Below are positions 55,813-64,000 of a DNA stretch of 64,000 bases, one piece after another (the stretch's first letter is position 1; the number at the start of each line of letters is the position of its first letter). A program made the translations under genes and the position numbers. The notes beneath the pieces were generated by a model. That model had not been told where the DNA came from and did not search any database. It saw only the letters and a list, made by a program, of their open reading frames with translations. Location: assembly GCF_004745525.1 (NCBI RefSeq), contig NZ_RKLY01000010.1, forward strand, positions 20,559-84,558, given 5' to 3'. Source of the stretch: Companilactobacillus suantsaicola. Its GTDB lineage: Bacteria > Bacillota > Bacilli > Lactobacillales > Lactobacillaceae.

Positions 55813-56901
55813 TTGAATTTAAAAAGTTTCTTTTATATATTGATACCAACGTTCTTATTCAGTTCGATGGAGATTGCCTTGAAGATTGCTGGTAATCAAT
55901 TCAATCCGATTGAATTGAACTTTATCAGATTCTTGATTGGTGGTTTGGCTTTGTTGCCATTCACAATAATGTATTTGAGAAAACACGAGATCAAATTAAG
56001 CAAGTCTGATATCGGCCGAATCGCTCTAACAGGCTTTGTTATCGTCGTCTTGAGTATGACACTCTATCAAATCTCAATAGGCATGGCTAAAGCTTCAGTT
56101 ATCGCTATCATGTTGAGTGCCAATCCAATTTTTGGTTTGATCATTGGTTTCGTATTTTTAAGGGAAAAATTATCCAGAACTAACGTTTTAGCATTGGTTT
56201 TGACGCTTCTAGGTTTGTTAATTATTATTAATCCATTCCATCTAACCGGTGCAATGGGAATTATCCTAGGTTTGTTATCATCAATTATTTTTGGAATTTA
56301 CGGCGTCATGTCACGAGTAAACGGAAATAAAATTGGCTTGAATGGTCTCTCAATGACTTGTTTAGCCTTCTTATTCGGTTCAGCTGAGTTAGGTGTCTTG
56401 ATGGCTTTGAGTCATTTGCCAATTGCCCAAAACATTCCAAGCAACTTTTCACAATTTGTTAATATTCCATACTTCCAAGGAATCAGCCTCCAAACCTTGC
56501 CATTGATTCTGTATATCTCAGTCTTAGTTACTGGTGTGGCCTTTGGTTTGTACTTCGTTTCAATGGAAAAAGTCGGAATCTTACAAGCTTCATTGATTTT
56601 CTTAGTTAAACCAGCATTAGCTCCAGTCTTATCACTTTTGATTTTAGGTGAAGCTATGCAAGTTAATACCGTTATCGGAATTGTCGTCATTCTTTTAGGA
56701 TCACTAGTAACACTCATGGGCGAAAAAATTGCTTACAGCGTTATGGCCATCTTCAGAAAGAACAATCCCGAAGCACACCAAGATGTCGATGAGTTAGCTA
56801 AAGTCAAAGAAGAACTAGAAAATGGAGAACGAGCAACCGAAGCAGTCGTTCGTCAAAAATTGGCAGAAAAACGCCCAAGAGAACTACCATCAGAAGATTA
56901 G
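55813..56901 (+). CDS. EamA/DMT-family transporter with charged C-terminal tail
   Basis: The protein has 362 residues. Ten helices in two EamA repeats (about 5-140 and 145-305; SSMEIALKIAGNQFNPIELNFIRFLIGGLALLP, then YFVSMEKVGILQASLIFLVKPALAPVLSLLILGE). A cytoplasmic tail of about 50 residues (EAHQDVDELAKVKEELENGERATEAVVRQKL) is longer than usual. Substrate unknown. TTG 55813 is behind a weak GGGGATG site about 10 nt upstream. The gene is flanked on both sides by family 1 composites. Confidence 0.85.
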   Translation: MNLKSFFYILIPTFLFSSMEIALKIAGNQFNPIELNFIRFLIGGLALLPFTIMYLRKHEIKLSKSDIGRIALTGFVIVVLSMTLYQISIGMAKASVIAIMLSANPIFGLIIGFVFLREKLSRTNVLALVLTLLGLLIIINPFHLTGAMGIILGLLSSIIFGIYGVMSRVNGNKIGLNGLSMTCLAFLFGSAELGVLMALSHLPIAQNIPSNFSQFVNIPYFQGISLQTLPLILYISVLVTGVAFGLYFVSMEKVGILQASLIFLVKPALAPVLSLLILGEAMQVNTVIGIVVILLGSLVTLMGEKIAYSVMAIFRKNNPEAHQDVDELAKVKEELENGERATEAVVRQKLAEKRPRELPSED

Positions 56902-56910
56902 TAGTATGCC

Positions 56911-57066
56911 GTCCTCCGCAACAAACTCGATTTTGGCTGGAACGTACTGGGCACTATTTTGAGTTTTTGCAGAGTGCGCAAAATCTCAAAACTAGGCCTT
57001 TCACTAAACGCTAAAGCGTTAAGAGAAATTTCAGTACTGAGCCAAATCGAGTTTGTTGCTCCGGAC
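56911..57066 (-). repeat. Family 1 structured repeat, copy H
   Basis: On the minus strand: GTCC, GGA, GCAACAAACTCGATTTGGCT pairing with AGCCAAAATCGAGTTTGTTGC (one bulge), GGA, GGAC. Outer stem sequence is unlike any other copy. An inner GTACT/AGTAC pair replaces GCCG/CGGC of other copies. It starts 9 nt after the EamA stop codon. Confidence 0.9.
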
Positions 57067-57120
57067 TAAATAGTTATTCTATTCGAAGTTTTCTTATAAT
57101 GATTTAAAAATTGATAAATA

Positions 57121-57196
57121 GCAGCATCTATTTTTTAATAGTACGTGATAGACTCTTAGGCAGTCTGCGTGTGTTAAGAATAGATGCTGTTTTTTG
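57121..57196 (+). terminator. Central hairpin of composite unit 2
   Basis: CAGCATCTATT pairs with AATAGATGCTG and is followed by TTTTTT. The inner segment AGACT/AGTCT adds a second stem. Confidence 0.75.
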
Positions 57197-57237
57197 TTTT
57201 GGAGTTAAACAGGATACACAAAATAACCTGTTATCTA

Positions 57238-57391
57238 GTCTGGAGTAACAGCTCTGGGAAATTCAGCTGCAAAATTTGCCTTGGCGCTTTAGCGCTTAGG
57301 CAAAGGTGGAGCTTGAAGACAATTTCCGGGCTTGAAATTGGCTCCAAGTCGCCCCACAGCGTTCCAGCGTTTCCCAGATGTTGTGTAAGAC
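57238..57391 (+). repeat. Family 1 structured repeat, copy I
   Basis: GTCT, GGA, GTAACAGCTCTGGGAAAT opposite GTTTCCCAGATGTTGTG (mismatches near the middle), GTA, AGAC. P2 is TTTGCCTTGGCGC/GCGCTTAGGCAAA with TTTA loop and the T-T mismatch. Confidence 0.85.
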
Positions 57392-57475
57392 GGCAATTAA
57401 CCCACCACATCAACTAAAGAAAGATGCTATTTTGAACTATAACAGGGTAATTTTTGTCTAATTGAGCTATTATAA

Positions 57476-57491
57476 AGGTAACGTTTTCAGA
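57476..57491 (-). promoter_or_regulatory. Putative cre site upstream of the aldo-keto reductase gene
   Basis: On the minus strand it reads CTGAAAACGTTACCTT, matching the cre core TGNAANCGNWNNC. It lies 20 nt before the aldo-keto reductase ATG, so CcpA would act within the promoter or leader. Confidence 0.5.
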
Positions 57492-57510
57492 ATAATAGTG
57501 AGGTGATCAT

Positions 57511-58431
57511 ATGACTGATTTAATTAAAATTGGTAAAACTAATGTGACCAGTCAGAAGATTGGTCTAGGAACTAATAAAGTTGGTGGACACAATATTTTT
57601 CCTAACTTGAAAGATGAAGATGGCTACTCTGTAATTAAAGAGGCCCTTGATAATGGAATGATGACTTTGGATACGGCCTACATGTATGGTTTAGGTCGTT
57701 CAGAAGAAATTATCGGTGATGTAATTCAAAATTATGATCGCAAAAACTTAGTTATCGCAACTAAAGCAGCTCAAGTGCCTGGAAATGAAAAGGTGATCGA
57801 CAATAGTCCAGAGTTTTTGAAAAAAGCAGTTGATGATGCTTTGAAACGTTTGAAGACGGACTATATCGATATTTTCTATATTCATTTTCCGGATGAAAAG
57901 ACGCCCAAGAATGAAGCAATTAAAGCTTTAAATGAATTGAAACAAGCTGGTAAGATTCGGGCTATCGGTGTATCTAATTTTTCGCTTGATCAGATTAAAG
58001 AAGCCAATAAAGATGGTTTGGTTGATATCGTTGAGGACAATTACAGTCTGTTACATCGGGATGCGGAAGAAGAATTGTTCCCTTATTTACGGAAAAATCA
58101 AATTTCCTTCGTACCTTACTTCCCGCTGGCATCAGGTTTGTTAACGGGAAAGTACGAAATGGCTGATGCCAAGAAGTTTAGTCAATATAGTCACGGCCAA
58201 TTTTGTGACATTATGAGTTCGATTGAAATAGTTCGCAAAATTGCTAACCGTTACGAGGCAACAGTTGCGCAAATCGTTTTGGCTTGGTATATGAGAAATC
58301 CTGATATCTCAATTGTGATTCCTGGAGCGAGAATTCCTGCACAAGTTGATCAAAATGTGCGTTCACTAGGAATTGCCTTGCGTGATCGGGATTATCATAT
58401 TATTGACGAAGCGTTTTCTGACATTGATTAA
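57511..58431 (+). CDS. Aldo/keto reductase
   Basis: The protein has 306 residues, an NADPH-dependent TIM barrel. The catalytic tetrad is visible: Asp in LDTAYMYG with Tyr, Lys in VIATKAA, and His in IFYIHFPD. GVSNFSLDQI and the C-terminal cofactor loop (SIVIPGARIPAQVDQNV) are typical. It resembles the YhdN/IolS-type group. GTGAGGTG precedes the ATG. An SDR gene follows after 20 bp. Confidence 0.9.
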   Translation: MTDLIKIGKTNVTSQKIGLGTNKVGGHNIFPNLKDEDGYSVIKEALDNGMMTLDTAYMYGLGRSEEIIGDVIQNYDRKNLVIATKAAQVPGNEKVIDNSPEFLKKAVDDALKRLKTDYIDIFYIHFPDEKTPKNEAIKALNELKQAGKIRAIGVSNFSLDQIKEANKDGLVDIVEDNYSLLHRDAEEELFPYLRKNQISFVPYFPLASGLLTGKYEMADAKKFSQYSHGQFCDIMSSIEIVRKIANRYEATVAQIVLAWYMRNPDISIVIPGARIPAQVDQNVRSLGIALRDRDYHIIDEAFSDID

Positions 58432-58451
58432 TTTAAAGGAAGGGTAAACTT

Positions 58452-59045
58452 ATGACAAAAAGAGTAGTAATTTTTGGTGCAAATGGATTCGTGGGCGGCG
58501 AGTTCGCTCAACAATTTTTGGAAGACGATTATGAAGTAACGAGTGTCTCCAGAACTGGTGAACCACTGGGCAATAAGAGTTGGTTCAACAAGGTTGACTG
58601 GAAGGTCGGCAATGCTTTATCTAAAGGATTCTGGACCCAATATTTAAAGGGCGCTGATGTAGTTGTCGATACAATCGGTGAATATTGTGAAGATCAAAAT
58701 GAAAATTTGACTTTTGAAAAAGTTAATTATGAGAGTGCTTTAAATATTGCCGATGCTGCTGAAGAAAATAAGGTTCCCGTCTTCGTTTACATTTCAGCTG
58801 ATGACATGCCAAATGCTAACAAGCGTTACTTGCAAACTAAGCGTGATGCCGAGGAGAATTTGAAGAAACGTAATTTCAGAAGCGTTATTATGAGACCAGC
58901 AACTATGGTTTCTGACGACGATGCTGTTGATAGCGATGAACCTCACAGAAGTTTACCAGCTAGCATGGTTGTCTTAGCAGCAATCGATGCCGTTGATAAT
59001 GCAAAAGAAAATGTTACCTTAGGTGTTGAAGATATTGATCAATAA
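58452..59045 (+). CDS. NAD(P)-binding atypical SDR/NmrA-like protein
   Basis: The protein has 197 residues. Rossmann motif VVIFGANGFVGGEFA (4-18), then DVVVDTIGEYCEDQ, VFVYISADDM, and an NKRYLQTKRDAEENL block with Tyr-x-x-x-Lys, RPATMVSDDDAVD. It is like complex I NDUFA9-type or YwnB-like proteins. AAGGAAGGG precedes the ATG. It is probably co-transcribed with the aldo-keto reductase gene. Confidence 0.78.
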   Translation: MTKRVVIFGANGFVGGEFAQQFLEDDYEVTSVSRTGEPLGNKSWFNKVDWKVGNALSKGFWTQYLKGADVVVDTIGEYCEDQNENLTFEKVNYESALNIADAAEENKVPVFVYISADDMPNANKRYLQTKRDAEENLKKRNFRSVIMRPATMVSDDDAVDSDEPHRSLPASMVVLAAIDAVDNAKENVTLGVEDIDQ

Positions 59046-59066
59046 ATAATAAAATTAACAGACATG

Positions 59067-59127
59067 TAAAAAAGTTGTCCTAATTAGATTTCGCATCTAT
59101 ATGCGATTTTATTGGAACAACTTTTTT
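59067..59127. terminator. Bidirectional terminator
   Basis: AAAAAAGTTGT pairs with ACAACTTTTTT, with the inner hairpin TCGCAT/ATGCGA. It separates the convergent SDR (+) and ABC (-) genes. Confidence 0.8.
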
Positions 59128-59137
59128 ATTTATGAAA

Positions 59138-59806
59138 TTAAGCTTTTACGCGTTTTAAGCGACCATCTTCAATTTGCCAAATAGAATCGACTAGATCGAG
59201 GACTCTTTCGTCGTGAGTTACCATTACAGCTGCTTTGTTTTGTTGATGAACTGTTTCTTGGATAATTTTAACGACCTCGTGACCACGTTTGGAGTCCAGA
59301 CTGGCAGTTGGTTCGTCGGCGAGGATTAAATCTGGTTGGTTGATGAAGGCTCGAGCAATCGCGACTCGTTGTTTTTCACCACCAGATAAGGCATTAGGGT
59401 AGCTATTCAATCGGTGTCCTAAGCCTAATTCTTTGAGAATTTTATCGGAGTCGATTGGGTTCTTGTTAGAAATTTTTTGAATGAATTTCAACTGATCAGA
59501 AATTTTTAAATAGGGGATCAAATCGGAATTTTGAAAGATAAAGCCAATTTTATTTAACCGGATGTCGGTCTGTTGTTTCTTAGAAAGCTGGCCGATGTCT
59601 TGATTATTCAATAAGACGGAACCAGAAGTTGGACTAAGGAGCGCGCCCATAATAGTTAAGAGGGTACTTTTACCAGCTCCACTGGGACCGACGATAGCCG
59701 CAAATTCACCTTGGTTGACGTGAAAGTTGATCTCTTTTAAAACTTCATTGACATTTTGTCCGTCGGGATAATTTTTGATAATATTTTTCAATTCTAAAAC
59801 TGGCAT
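59138..59806 (-). CDS. hrtA: ABC transporter ATPase, HrtA/LolD-like
   Basis: The protein has 222 residues. Walker [10 protein letters not shown] (about 41-49), Q-loop [12 protein letters not shown], signature [14 protein letters not shown] (about 143-156), Walker [15 protein letters not shown]-loop VTHDE. Length and segments such as [33 protein letters not shown] and [17 protein letters not shown] resemble HrtA of the heme-efflux pump HrtBA. Its start overlaps the permease stop. The heme assignment depends on the partner and regulator and is tentative. Confidence 0.75.
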   Translation of the reverse strand: MPVLELKNIIKNYPDGQNVNEVLKEINFHVNQGEFAAIVGPSGAGKSTLLTIMGALLSPTSGSVLLNNQDIGQLSKKQQTDIRLNKIGFIFQNSDLIPYLKISDQLKFIQKISNKNPIDSDKILKELGLGHRLNSYPNALSGGEKQRVAIARAFINQPDLILADEPTASLDSKRGHEVVKIIQETVHQQNKAAVMVTHDERVLDLVDSIWQIEDGRLKRVKA

Positions 59807-60837
59807 TAGTTATTACCTCCAATTGCGTTGATAGGGTCAACCTTGATAACTTTGATCAGTGATAAGAGTGCACTCAATAAAGCGATGACCAAGAATAATA
59901 TTCCCGTCGCTAGAAGAGTTGAGAAACTCAGACTAAATGGCATTGAAGCAGGCATCTTTAGTTGAATGAAATACGTAACTAGAGAGGCAAGGATGATAGC
60001 GACACCGGATAAAATTCCCATTTCGCTCAAAACGTGTTTGACTAGATATGAAGTCTTAGTTCCTAGTGCTTTGAGGGTACCGAAGTCCTTCATTTTTTGC
60101 AGATTAATAATATAGAAGAAAACGGCGAGTACGAACAGTGAAATGACGTATAAAAAGCCGATCATTAAATAAAGTGAGCTCTGTTCAGCTGAATAACCAG
60201 GGATGTTGTCGATTAAATTTTGTTTAGTTATCACTTGATAACCTGATTTTTTAGTGAGATTTTTCTTTAAAGCAATCGCATTAAATGAGTTTGACATGGT
60301 GATACCTTGGGCTTGTTTGAAGGTTAAGTAGATAACTGGTGAATGTGAGTATGATTCTTTATCGGTGAAACCAGCGATGGTGAAAGTTTTGTTGGTATTA
60401 GAATCTTTGAACTTATCACCGACTTTGTAGCCACTAGCTTGTAATTTAGAACTAGCGTAGATTTTTTCTCCGCTCTGATTTTTGGGAGCTAGGAAACTAT
60501 TTTTGTCGGTAATGAAGTAGGCAATATCAGTCTTCTTATCTTTATTAGCAGCTTTTTGAATAGTTGCCTGCGTGACACTTAACTTGGCAGCGTTACTGGA
60601 TTTAAATTTATCCCAATCGGAATTAGTTAGATTTGAGCGGTTGAGTCGTGATTGCGAACCCTTTTGCAAAATAAACGTTTGGGCTGGTGTTTCTTTGATA
60701 GCTGAGCCGCTGTCGTTGGCCAATCCGTTAGCGAGACCGGTGATGAAAAGTACTAAGAAAACGATTAAAAAGATGATTAAACTTAAGGCACTAAATTTTA
60801 TTTTTTCATGACGTAATTCTTTAAGAGTTAAAAACAT
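59806..60837 (-). CDS. hrtB: ABC transporter permease, HrtB/MacB (FtsX) type
   Basis: The protein has 343 residues. One N-terminal helix (SLIIFLIVFLVLFITGLANGLA), an extracellular domain of about 180 residues, and three C-terminal helices (about 225-245, 275-295, 310-335) in the FtsX layout. This four-helix type with one extracellular loop is the MacB/HrtB type of extrusion pump. LKELRHEKIKFSALSL at the start and FGTLKALGTKTSYLVKHVLSEM match HrtB-like proteins. AGGAGG precedes the ATG. The TetR gene is divergent. Confidence 0.75.
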   Translation of the reverse strand: MFLTLKELRHEKIKFSALSLIIFLIVFLVLFITGLANGLANDSGSAIKETPAQTFILQKGSQSRLNRSNLTNSDWDKFKSSNAAKLSVTQATIQKAANKDKKTDIAYFITDKNSFLAPKNQSGEKIYASSKLQASGYKVGDKFKDSNTNKTFTIAGFTDKESYSHSPVIYLTFKQAQGITMSNSFNAIALKKNLTKKSGYQVITKQNLIDNIPGYSAEQSSLYLMIGFLYVISLFVLAVFFYIINLQKMKDFGTLKALGTKTSYLVKHVLSEMGILSGVAIILASLVTYFIQLKMPASMPFSLSFSTLLATGILFLVIALLSALLSLIKVIKVDPINAIGGNN

Positions 60838-60963
60838 ACTATATTCCTCCTTGACTATGGCTATATAATATTAAGAAGATGCTTTTTAAACAATAAACAG
60901 AATTGTTGGTTTTGTGTTTTAATGCACAGAAAGCAGAATATTGTGAAGCAAAGGAGGTTCAAA

Positions 60964-61521
60964 ATGAACGAGAATGATCGTCGAACTAAGCGGACACAAA
61001 AATTGATCCGTGAAAGTTTTATTGATTTGATGTCAGTTATGCCGATTGAAGAAATTACGATTCAAAAAATTACTGACAAGGCTGATATTAATCGCCGGAC
61101 GTTTTATCTGCATTATGAAGATATTTATGATTTACTCCATAAAACGGAAGATTTTGTGATGAATCATTTCACACACATAGTCGAGGAATTTGAACCTCCA
61201 AGCAAAAAAACAGATATTGGGCCACAATTTTTCAAGGTCATAATGTCTTATATTGAAGCTAACCAAAAAATGATTGGGGTTTTGTGTCGAAATCCTGATT
61301 CAGAATTGATGCCAAAATTGATTCAATTAACGGTTCTTAACGGAGAAAAGGTGATTCCGTTTGTTCACCAAGATGAAGCGGAATACATTCTTAATTACTG
61401 TTGTTGGGGATTAGTTGGCGTTTTGCATACGGCAATGCGTAATAATAATTTCGATATTACCGAATTATCAGAATTAGCAAATAAGTTGTTAATATCTACA
61501 ATCAAAATTGATGAAAAATAA
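60964..61521 (+). CDS. TetR/AcrR-family regulator
   Basis: The protein has 185 residues. Residues about 5-60 are a TetR HTH (TKRTQKLIRESFIDLM, ITIQKITDKADINRRTFYLHYEDIYDLLHK). The C-terminal ligand domain is of the TetR_C type (ILNYCCWGLVGVLHTAMRNN). It faces away from the HrtBA-like genes across a 126-bp gap, so it probably controls them and itself. HrtR of Lactococcus is a heme-sensing TetR in the same context. ATG 60964 is behind AAAGGAGG. Confidence 0.85.
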   Translation: MNENDRRTKRTQKLIRESFIDLMSVMPIEEITIQKITDKADINRRTFYLHYEDIYDLLHKTEDFVMNHFTHIVEEFEPPSKKTDIGPQFFKVIMSYIEANQKMIGVLCRNPDSELMPKLIQLTVLNGEKVIPFVHQDEAEYILNYCCWGLVGVLHTAMRNNNFDITELSELANKLLISTIKIDEK

Positions 61522-61533
61522 ATAATTTAATTA

Positions 61534-61549
61534 AAGAAAACGTTTTTAG
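61534..61549 (+). promoter_or_regulatory. Weak cre-like site
   Basis: AAGAAAACGTTTTTAG has the cre core but departs from the consensus at the 3' half. It lies about 75 nt before the APC permease gene. Confidence 0.3.
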
Positions 61550-61623
61550 ACACTATGTATATGAAATGAAAAGTGTAAAATATAACATTGTGCTAAATAT
61601 ATTTAGATAAGTGGGGGCTTATT

Positions 61624-63246
61624 ATGGATGATCTAGAACCAAAAAAGAACTATATAAGCTGGCCTATTTTAGCCTTAATGGATTTTGTTACCGTAATTGG
61701 ATTTGACGATTTAACTTATAACTTCCAAAACCAAGGGATGGGTGTTATTACTTCCTGGGTTATTATGCTATTCTTATACGTCATTCCTTATTCATTAATG
61801 GTTGGACAACTAGGTTCAGTCTTTAACCACGAAGGTGGCGGTTTAACGTCTTGGGTTCGTGGTACAAGTGGTGAATTCTTAGGGTATTTCACAGCTTGGA
61901 CTTATTGGGCAGCTTCAATTCCTTACGTTGTTGATACTGCTAACTCAATCGTTGTTGGTCTAGGTTGGGCCTATAACGGTAACGCAAGTATGCAAAGTAC
62001 CATGTCAAACGGCTGGTTTGCCTTCTGGACTTTGATCACTTTCGTTGTTTTCATCTTTGTGCAATCTCGTTTCAAACGTTCACTAGAAGTCTTGAGTACG
62101 ATCGGTGGAATTGCCATGTTTGGTATGACTGTCTTGTTCGTCTTGATGACTTTTGCTGGGCTTGCTAACGGTGGTCACATTGCTACTCAACCAATGAACT
62201 GGCATACTATCGTGCCAAAATTTGACTTGCATTATCTAACAACTATTGGTTTGTTGATTTATGCGGTTAATGGTGCCGAACTTATTGCGCCATTCGTTAC
62301 TAAAATGCGCCATCCTAAGCGTGAATTTCCTAAGGCTATGATCATGTTGGCTGTCATGACAGCTTTCTTGACTATCTTTGGATCATTCTCATTAGGTGTC
62401 TTCTTTGATGGTTTCAATTTACCAAATGACTTGAAGATGAACGGTTCATACTATGCTTTCCAAGCTTTAGGTAAGCAATATCATATGGGTAATTTCTTGA
62501 TGTATGTCTTTGCTTGGACTGAAGTATTTTACTTAGCAGCCTTACTAGCTGTTTTACTTGATGCTATGACTAGAATGTTGATTTCTGATACTGGTGCTAA
62601 GTACATGCCTAAGGTTTTACGTAAGACTAACGGTAATGGCCTACCAGTTAATGGTTATCTATTAACTTGTGGTTTGAGTGCTTTCATCATGTTATTAGGT
62701 ATTTTCTTGCCAAGTATGAACGATATTTTCAACTGGCTATTAAACTTGAACGGAATTATTTCACCAGGTGTAACTTGCTGGATTTTCTTTGCCTTTATTA
62801 AAATTAGACAAGATAGTCAAAAATTCCCTTCAGATTACGTTTATATCAAGAATGATAAATTAGCTCTAGCTGTCGGTTGGTGGTGTTTGATCATCACAGC
62901 TGTTGCAACAATTTTCGGTATCGGACCTCAAGATGTTTCCTTTGGTACATCAACATGGTGGTACGAATTGATCATTAACTTCGTGGCAATTATCGTCTTG
63001 ATTGGTTTAGGTGTCGTCTTGCCATATGTAACTCGTCGTGAAGTTAGAAGTACTACTGGTTCAGCCTTTACGAGACTACAATGGACAGGAATCTTGGGTG
63101 CCTTATTCCTAACAATTGTGGCTGATTTAGCTTTAGGTGGTTCAAAGTTCGAACACAATATTTTGGCAATCGTTTTGATTAGTATTATCGGGATTGCCTT
63201 AGTAGTTGCGTTTGGTTGGAAAGAACATAACTTGAAAGAAGCTTAA
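61624..63246 (+). CDS. APC-superfamily amino acid permease
   Basis: The protein has 540 residues and 12-13 helices. N-terminal unwound-helix region DFVTVIGFDDLTYNFQNQGMG, helix 2 GGGLTSWVRGTSGEFLGYFTAWTYWAAS, and loop 6-7 GAELIAPFVTKMRHPKREFPKAM (amino-acid permease signature, about 217-240). It is similar to the glutamate/GABA antiporter and YcaM-like branches. The substrate is not deducible. GTGGGGG is the likely ribosome binding site, 8 nt upstream of the ATG. Confidence 0.85.
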   Translation: MDDLEPKKNYISWPILALMDFVTVIGFDDLTYNFQNQGMGVITSWVIMLFLYVIPYSLMVGQLGSVFNHEGGGLTSWVRGTSGEFLGYFTAWTYWAASIPYVVDTANSIVVGLGWAYNGNASMQSTMSNGWFAFWTLITFVVFIFVQSRFKRSLEVLSTIGGIAMFGMTVLFVLMTFAGLANGGHIATQPMNWHTIVPKFDLHYLTTIGLLIYAVNGAELIAPFVTKMRHPKREFPKAMIMLAVMTAFLTIFGSFSLGVFFDGFNLPNDLKMNGSYYAFQALGKQYHMGNFLMYVFAWTEVFYLAALLAVLLDAMTRMLISDTGAKYMPKVLRKTNGNGLPVNGYLLTCGLSAFIMLLGIFLPSMNDIFNWLLNLNGIISPGVTCWIFFAFIKIRQDSQKFPSDYVYIKNDKLALAVGWWCLIITAVATIFGIGPQDVSFGTSTWWYELIINFVAIIVLIGLGVVLPYVTRREVRSTTGSAFTRLQWTGILGALFLTIVADLALGGSKFEHNILAIVLISIIGIALVVAFGWKEHNLKEA

Positions 63247-63267
63247 TTTTTATGGCGTTATGATGCC

Positions 63268-63424
63268 GTCTTACACAACATCTGGGAAACGCCGGAACGC
63301 TGCCGGCACGACTTGAAGCCTTTTTCAAAATCGGAAAAAGTCTCCAAGCTCGGCCTTCTTGTAAGCGATGAATCGCTAACAAGAATTTGGCGGCTGAGCA
63401 TTTTCCAGAGCTGTTGCTCCAGAC
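63268..63424 (-). repeat. Family 1 structured repeat, copy J
   Basis: On the minus strand: GTCT, GGA, GCAACAGCTCTGGAAAATGC opposite GCGTTTCCCAGATGTTGTGT (partly mismatched), GTA, AGAC. Inner GCCGCC/GGCAGC pairs, and P2 TTCTTGTTAGCGA-TTCA-TCGCTTACAAGAA with the T-T mismatch. TTCA is the only other tetraloop seen among well-preserved copies. Confidence 0.85.
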
Positions 63425-63566
63425 TGGATTTCAGTTTTTTGCAGTATCTCGGTGAATTCTGGGATTGGATAGATTTTTATTCGAGTTGAGTACTTAACTG
63501 CTTTATGGTCTGGATACGTTATAGCGTTTAATATTTTAAATGATTTAAATTGATGTAAAAAATAGA

Positions 63567-63620
63567 AGATCCTACAAGAATTGCGGTAAAATTGCTGCAA
63601 TTCTTGTAGGATCTTTTTTT
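63567..63620 (+). terminator. Central hairpin of composite unit 3
   Basis: AGATCCTACAAGAATTGC pairs perfectly over 18 bp with GCAATTCTTGTAGGATCT, followed by eight T. It also serves as terminator for the APC permease gene. Confidence 0.9.
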
Positions 63621-63747
63621 TGTTATTATTTTTATTTTGAATAAAGGTGGGAATACAATAACTCATCGAAATATCGGATTTTAAATCAGAATAGAATTAA
63701 TATTCCAAAGTAAATGGAAAACAAATAAAAAATAGAATCGTTATTTA

Positions 63748-63874
63748 GTCTGGAGCACAAAACCTGTGATGGCTCAGCCGCCAAATTCTACTTAGTGCTT
63801 TAGCACTTAGTAGAAGGCCTAGTTTTGAGATTTTGCGAACTGTGCAAAAGCTCAAAATAGTGCCGGCAGCGTTC
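63748..63874 (+). repeat. Family 1 structured repeat, copy K (truncated)
   Basis: GTCT, GGA, GCACAAAACCTGTGATG, P2 TTCTACTTAGTGC/GCACTTAGTAGAA and P3 as in copy G, then the match ends at GGCAGCGTTC, so the 3' outer arm, loop and AGAC are missing. Confidence 0.85.
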
Positions 63875-64000
63875 TGCGATAATCCTTATATGGTTGACAT
63901 TTCAAAATAGTATAAAAATGTTAACGGCGAATTTTATAATCAAGTTAGCCACCTTAAGAAAAACTAAATAAAAAAACACCAAGACGTAAAAATCAGTTAT

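Larger units (their letters stand above)
56911..57391 (+). mobile_element. Composite head-to-head unit of family 1 repeats (unit 2)
   Basis: Minus-strand copy H, a 170-bp spacer with a terminator-like hairpin, and plus-strand copy I. Same layout as the units at 55 and 63 kb but with a different spacer. It fills most of the gap 56902-57510, which otherwise holds only the promoter region of the aldo-keto reductase gene. Confidence 0.7.
63268..63874 (+). mobile_element. Composite head-to-head unit of family 1 repeats (unit 3, right arm truncated)
   Basis: Minus-strand copy J, a spacer with a long central hairpin, and plus-strand copy K whose 3' stem is missing. It is a second copy of the unit at 55049-55677. 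Positions 63247-64000 contain no gene; after 63875 I see only A/T-rich sequence with no clear feature. Confidence 0.75.

Noticed and set aside
63376..63666. 96-residue open frame on the minus strand
   Set aside because: It covers copy J and the central terminator hairpin, and no start signal is present.
63893..63920. Promoter TTGACA with TATAAA near the window end
   Set aside because: The spacing is only about 11 bp, too short for a sigma-A promoter.

Overview
The window is a low-GC, densely coded Firmicutes chromosome segment that looks like Lactobacillaceae, possibly Companilactobacillus (genus uncertain). The evidence is SLAP-domain S-layer-type surface proteins, a WxL-type lectin protein, LicT/BglG and TreR sugar operons with cre sites, tandem LtaS-like enzymes, frequent TTG starts behind strong AGGAGG sites, and a DinG/XPD-type helicase that lacks the iron-sulfur cysteines. 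No rRNA, tRNA, CRISPR array, prophage or transposase gene was seen.

Layout. 1-7.1 kb: the end of one WYL-like regulator, an intact WYL regulator, a uracil-DNA-glycosylase-like protein, a GATase/hydrolase pair, a beta-helix protein, and yueI-prs. 7.5-12.3 kb: trehalose operon (treR, EIIBC, GH65 phosphorylase). 12.9-16 kb: SDR, MFS and small proteins. 16.1-20.7 kb: beta-glucoside operon (licT, bglP, bglA) with two RAT/terminator switches and cre sites. 21.1-25.7 kb: two tandem SLAP surface proteins. 25.8-31.1 kb: MFS, a P-type ATPase, HAD and an unknown membrane protein. 31.2-34.6 kb: two tandem PTPS-related membrane proteins. 35-38.2 kb: CNNM/CBS protein, MerR-like coiled-coil protein, gnd. 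38.7-41.5 kb: crcB pair, DUF805, SRAP, rlmA. 41.6-48.2 kb: WxL lectin protein and a helicase/nuclease-like/sce7725 operon. 48.5-55 kb: dehydrogenase, YitT, quinone reductase-like protein, two LtaS-like proteins. 55.8-63.2 kb: EamA, aldo-keto reductase, SDR, HrtBA-like ABC with TetR, APC permease.

The most unusual content is in the gaps between genes. Two families of dispersed, strongly structured repeats are visible. Family 1 (about 155 nt, 11 copies) has a long outer stem whose sequence changes completely between copies while pairing is kept, an inner hairpin with a conserved U-U mismatch and UUUA loop, and a third helix. Family 2 (about 117 nt, four full copies plus remnants) begins within a few nucleotides after stop codons, in the sense of the upstream gene. 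Both families share the same entry motif: a 4-bp helix, then a 3x3 internal loop GGA/G(G,T)A, then the variable stem. Some family 1 copies sit head to head around a central terminator hairpin, making composite units of 480-630 bp; one such unit is duplicated (55.0 and 63.3 kb). The covariation and G-U wobbles suggest selection on RNA, or on a folded intermediate. I do not recognise either family.

In many genes the longest open frame begins upstream of the likely start. I moved those starts to the codon placed 5-10 nt behind a ribosome binding site, and say so in the entry.
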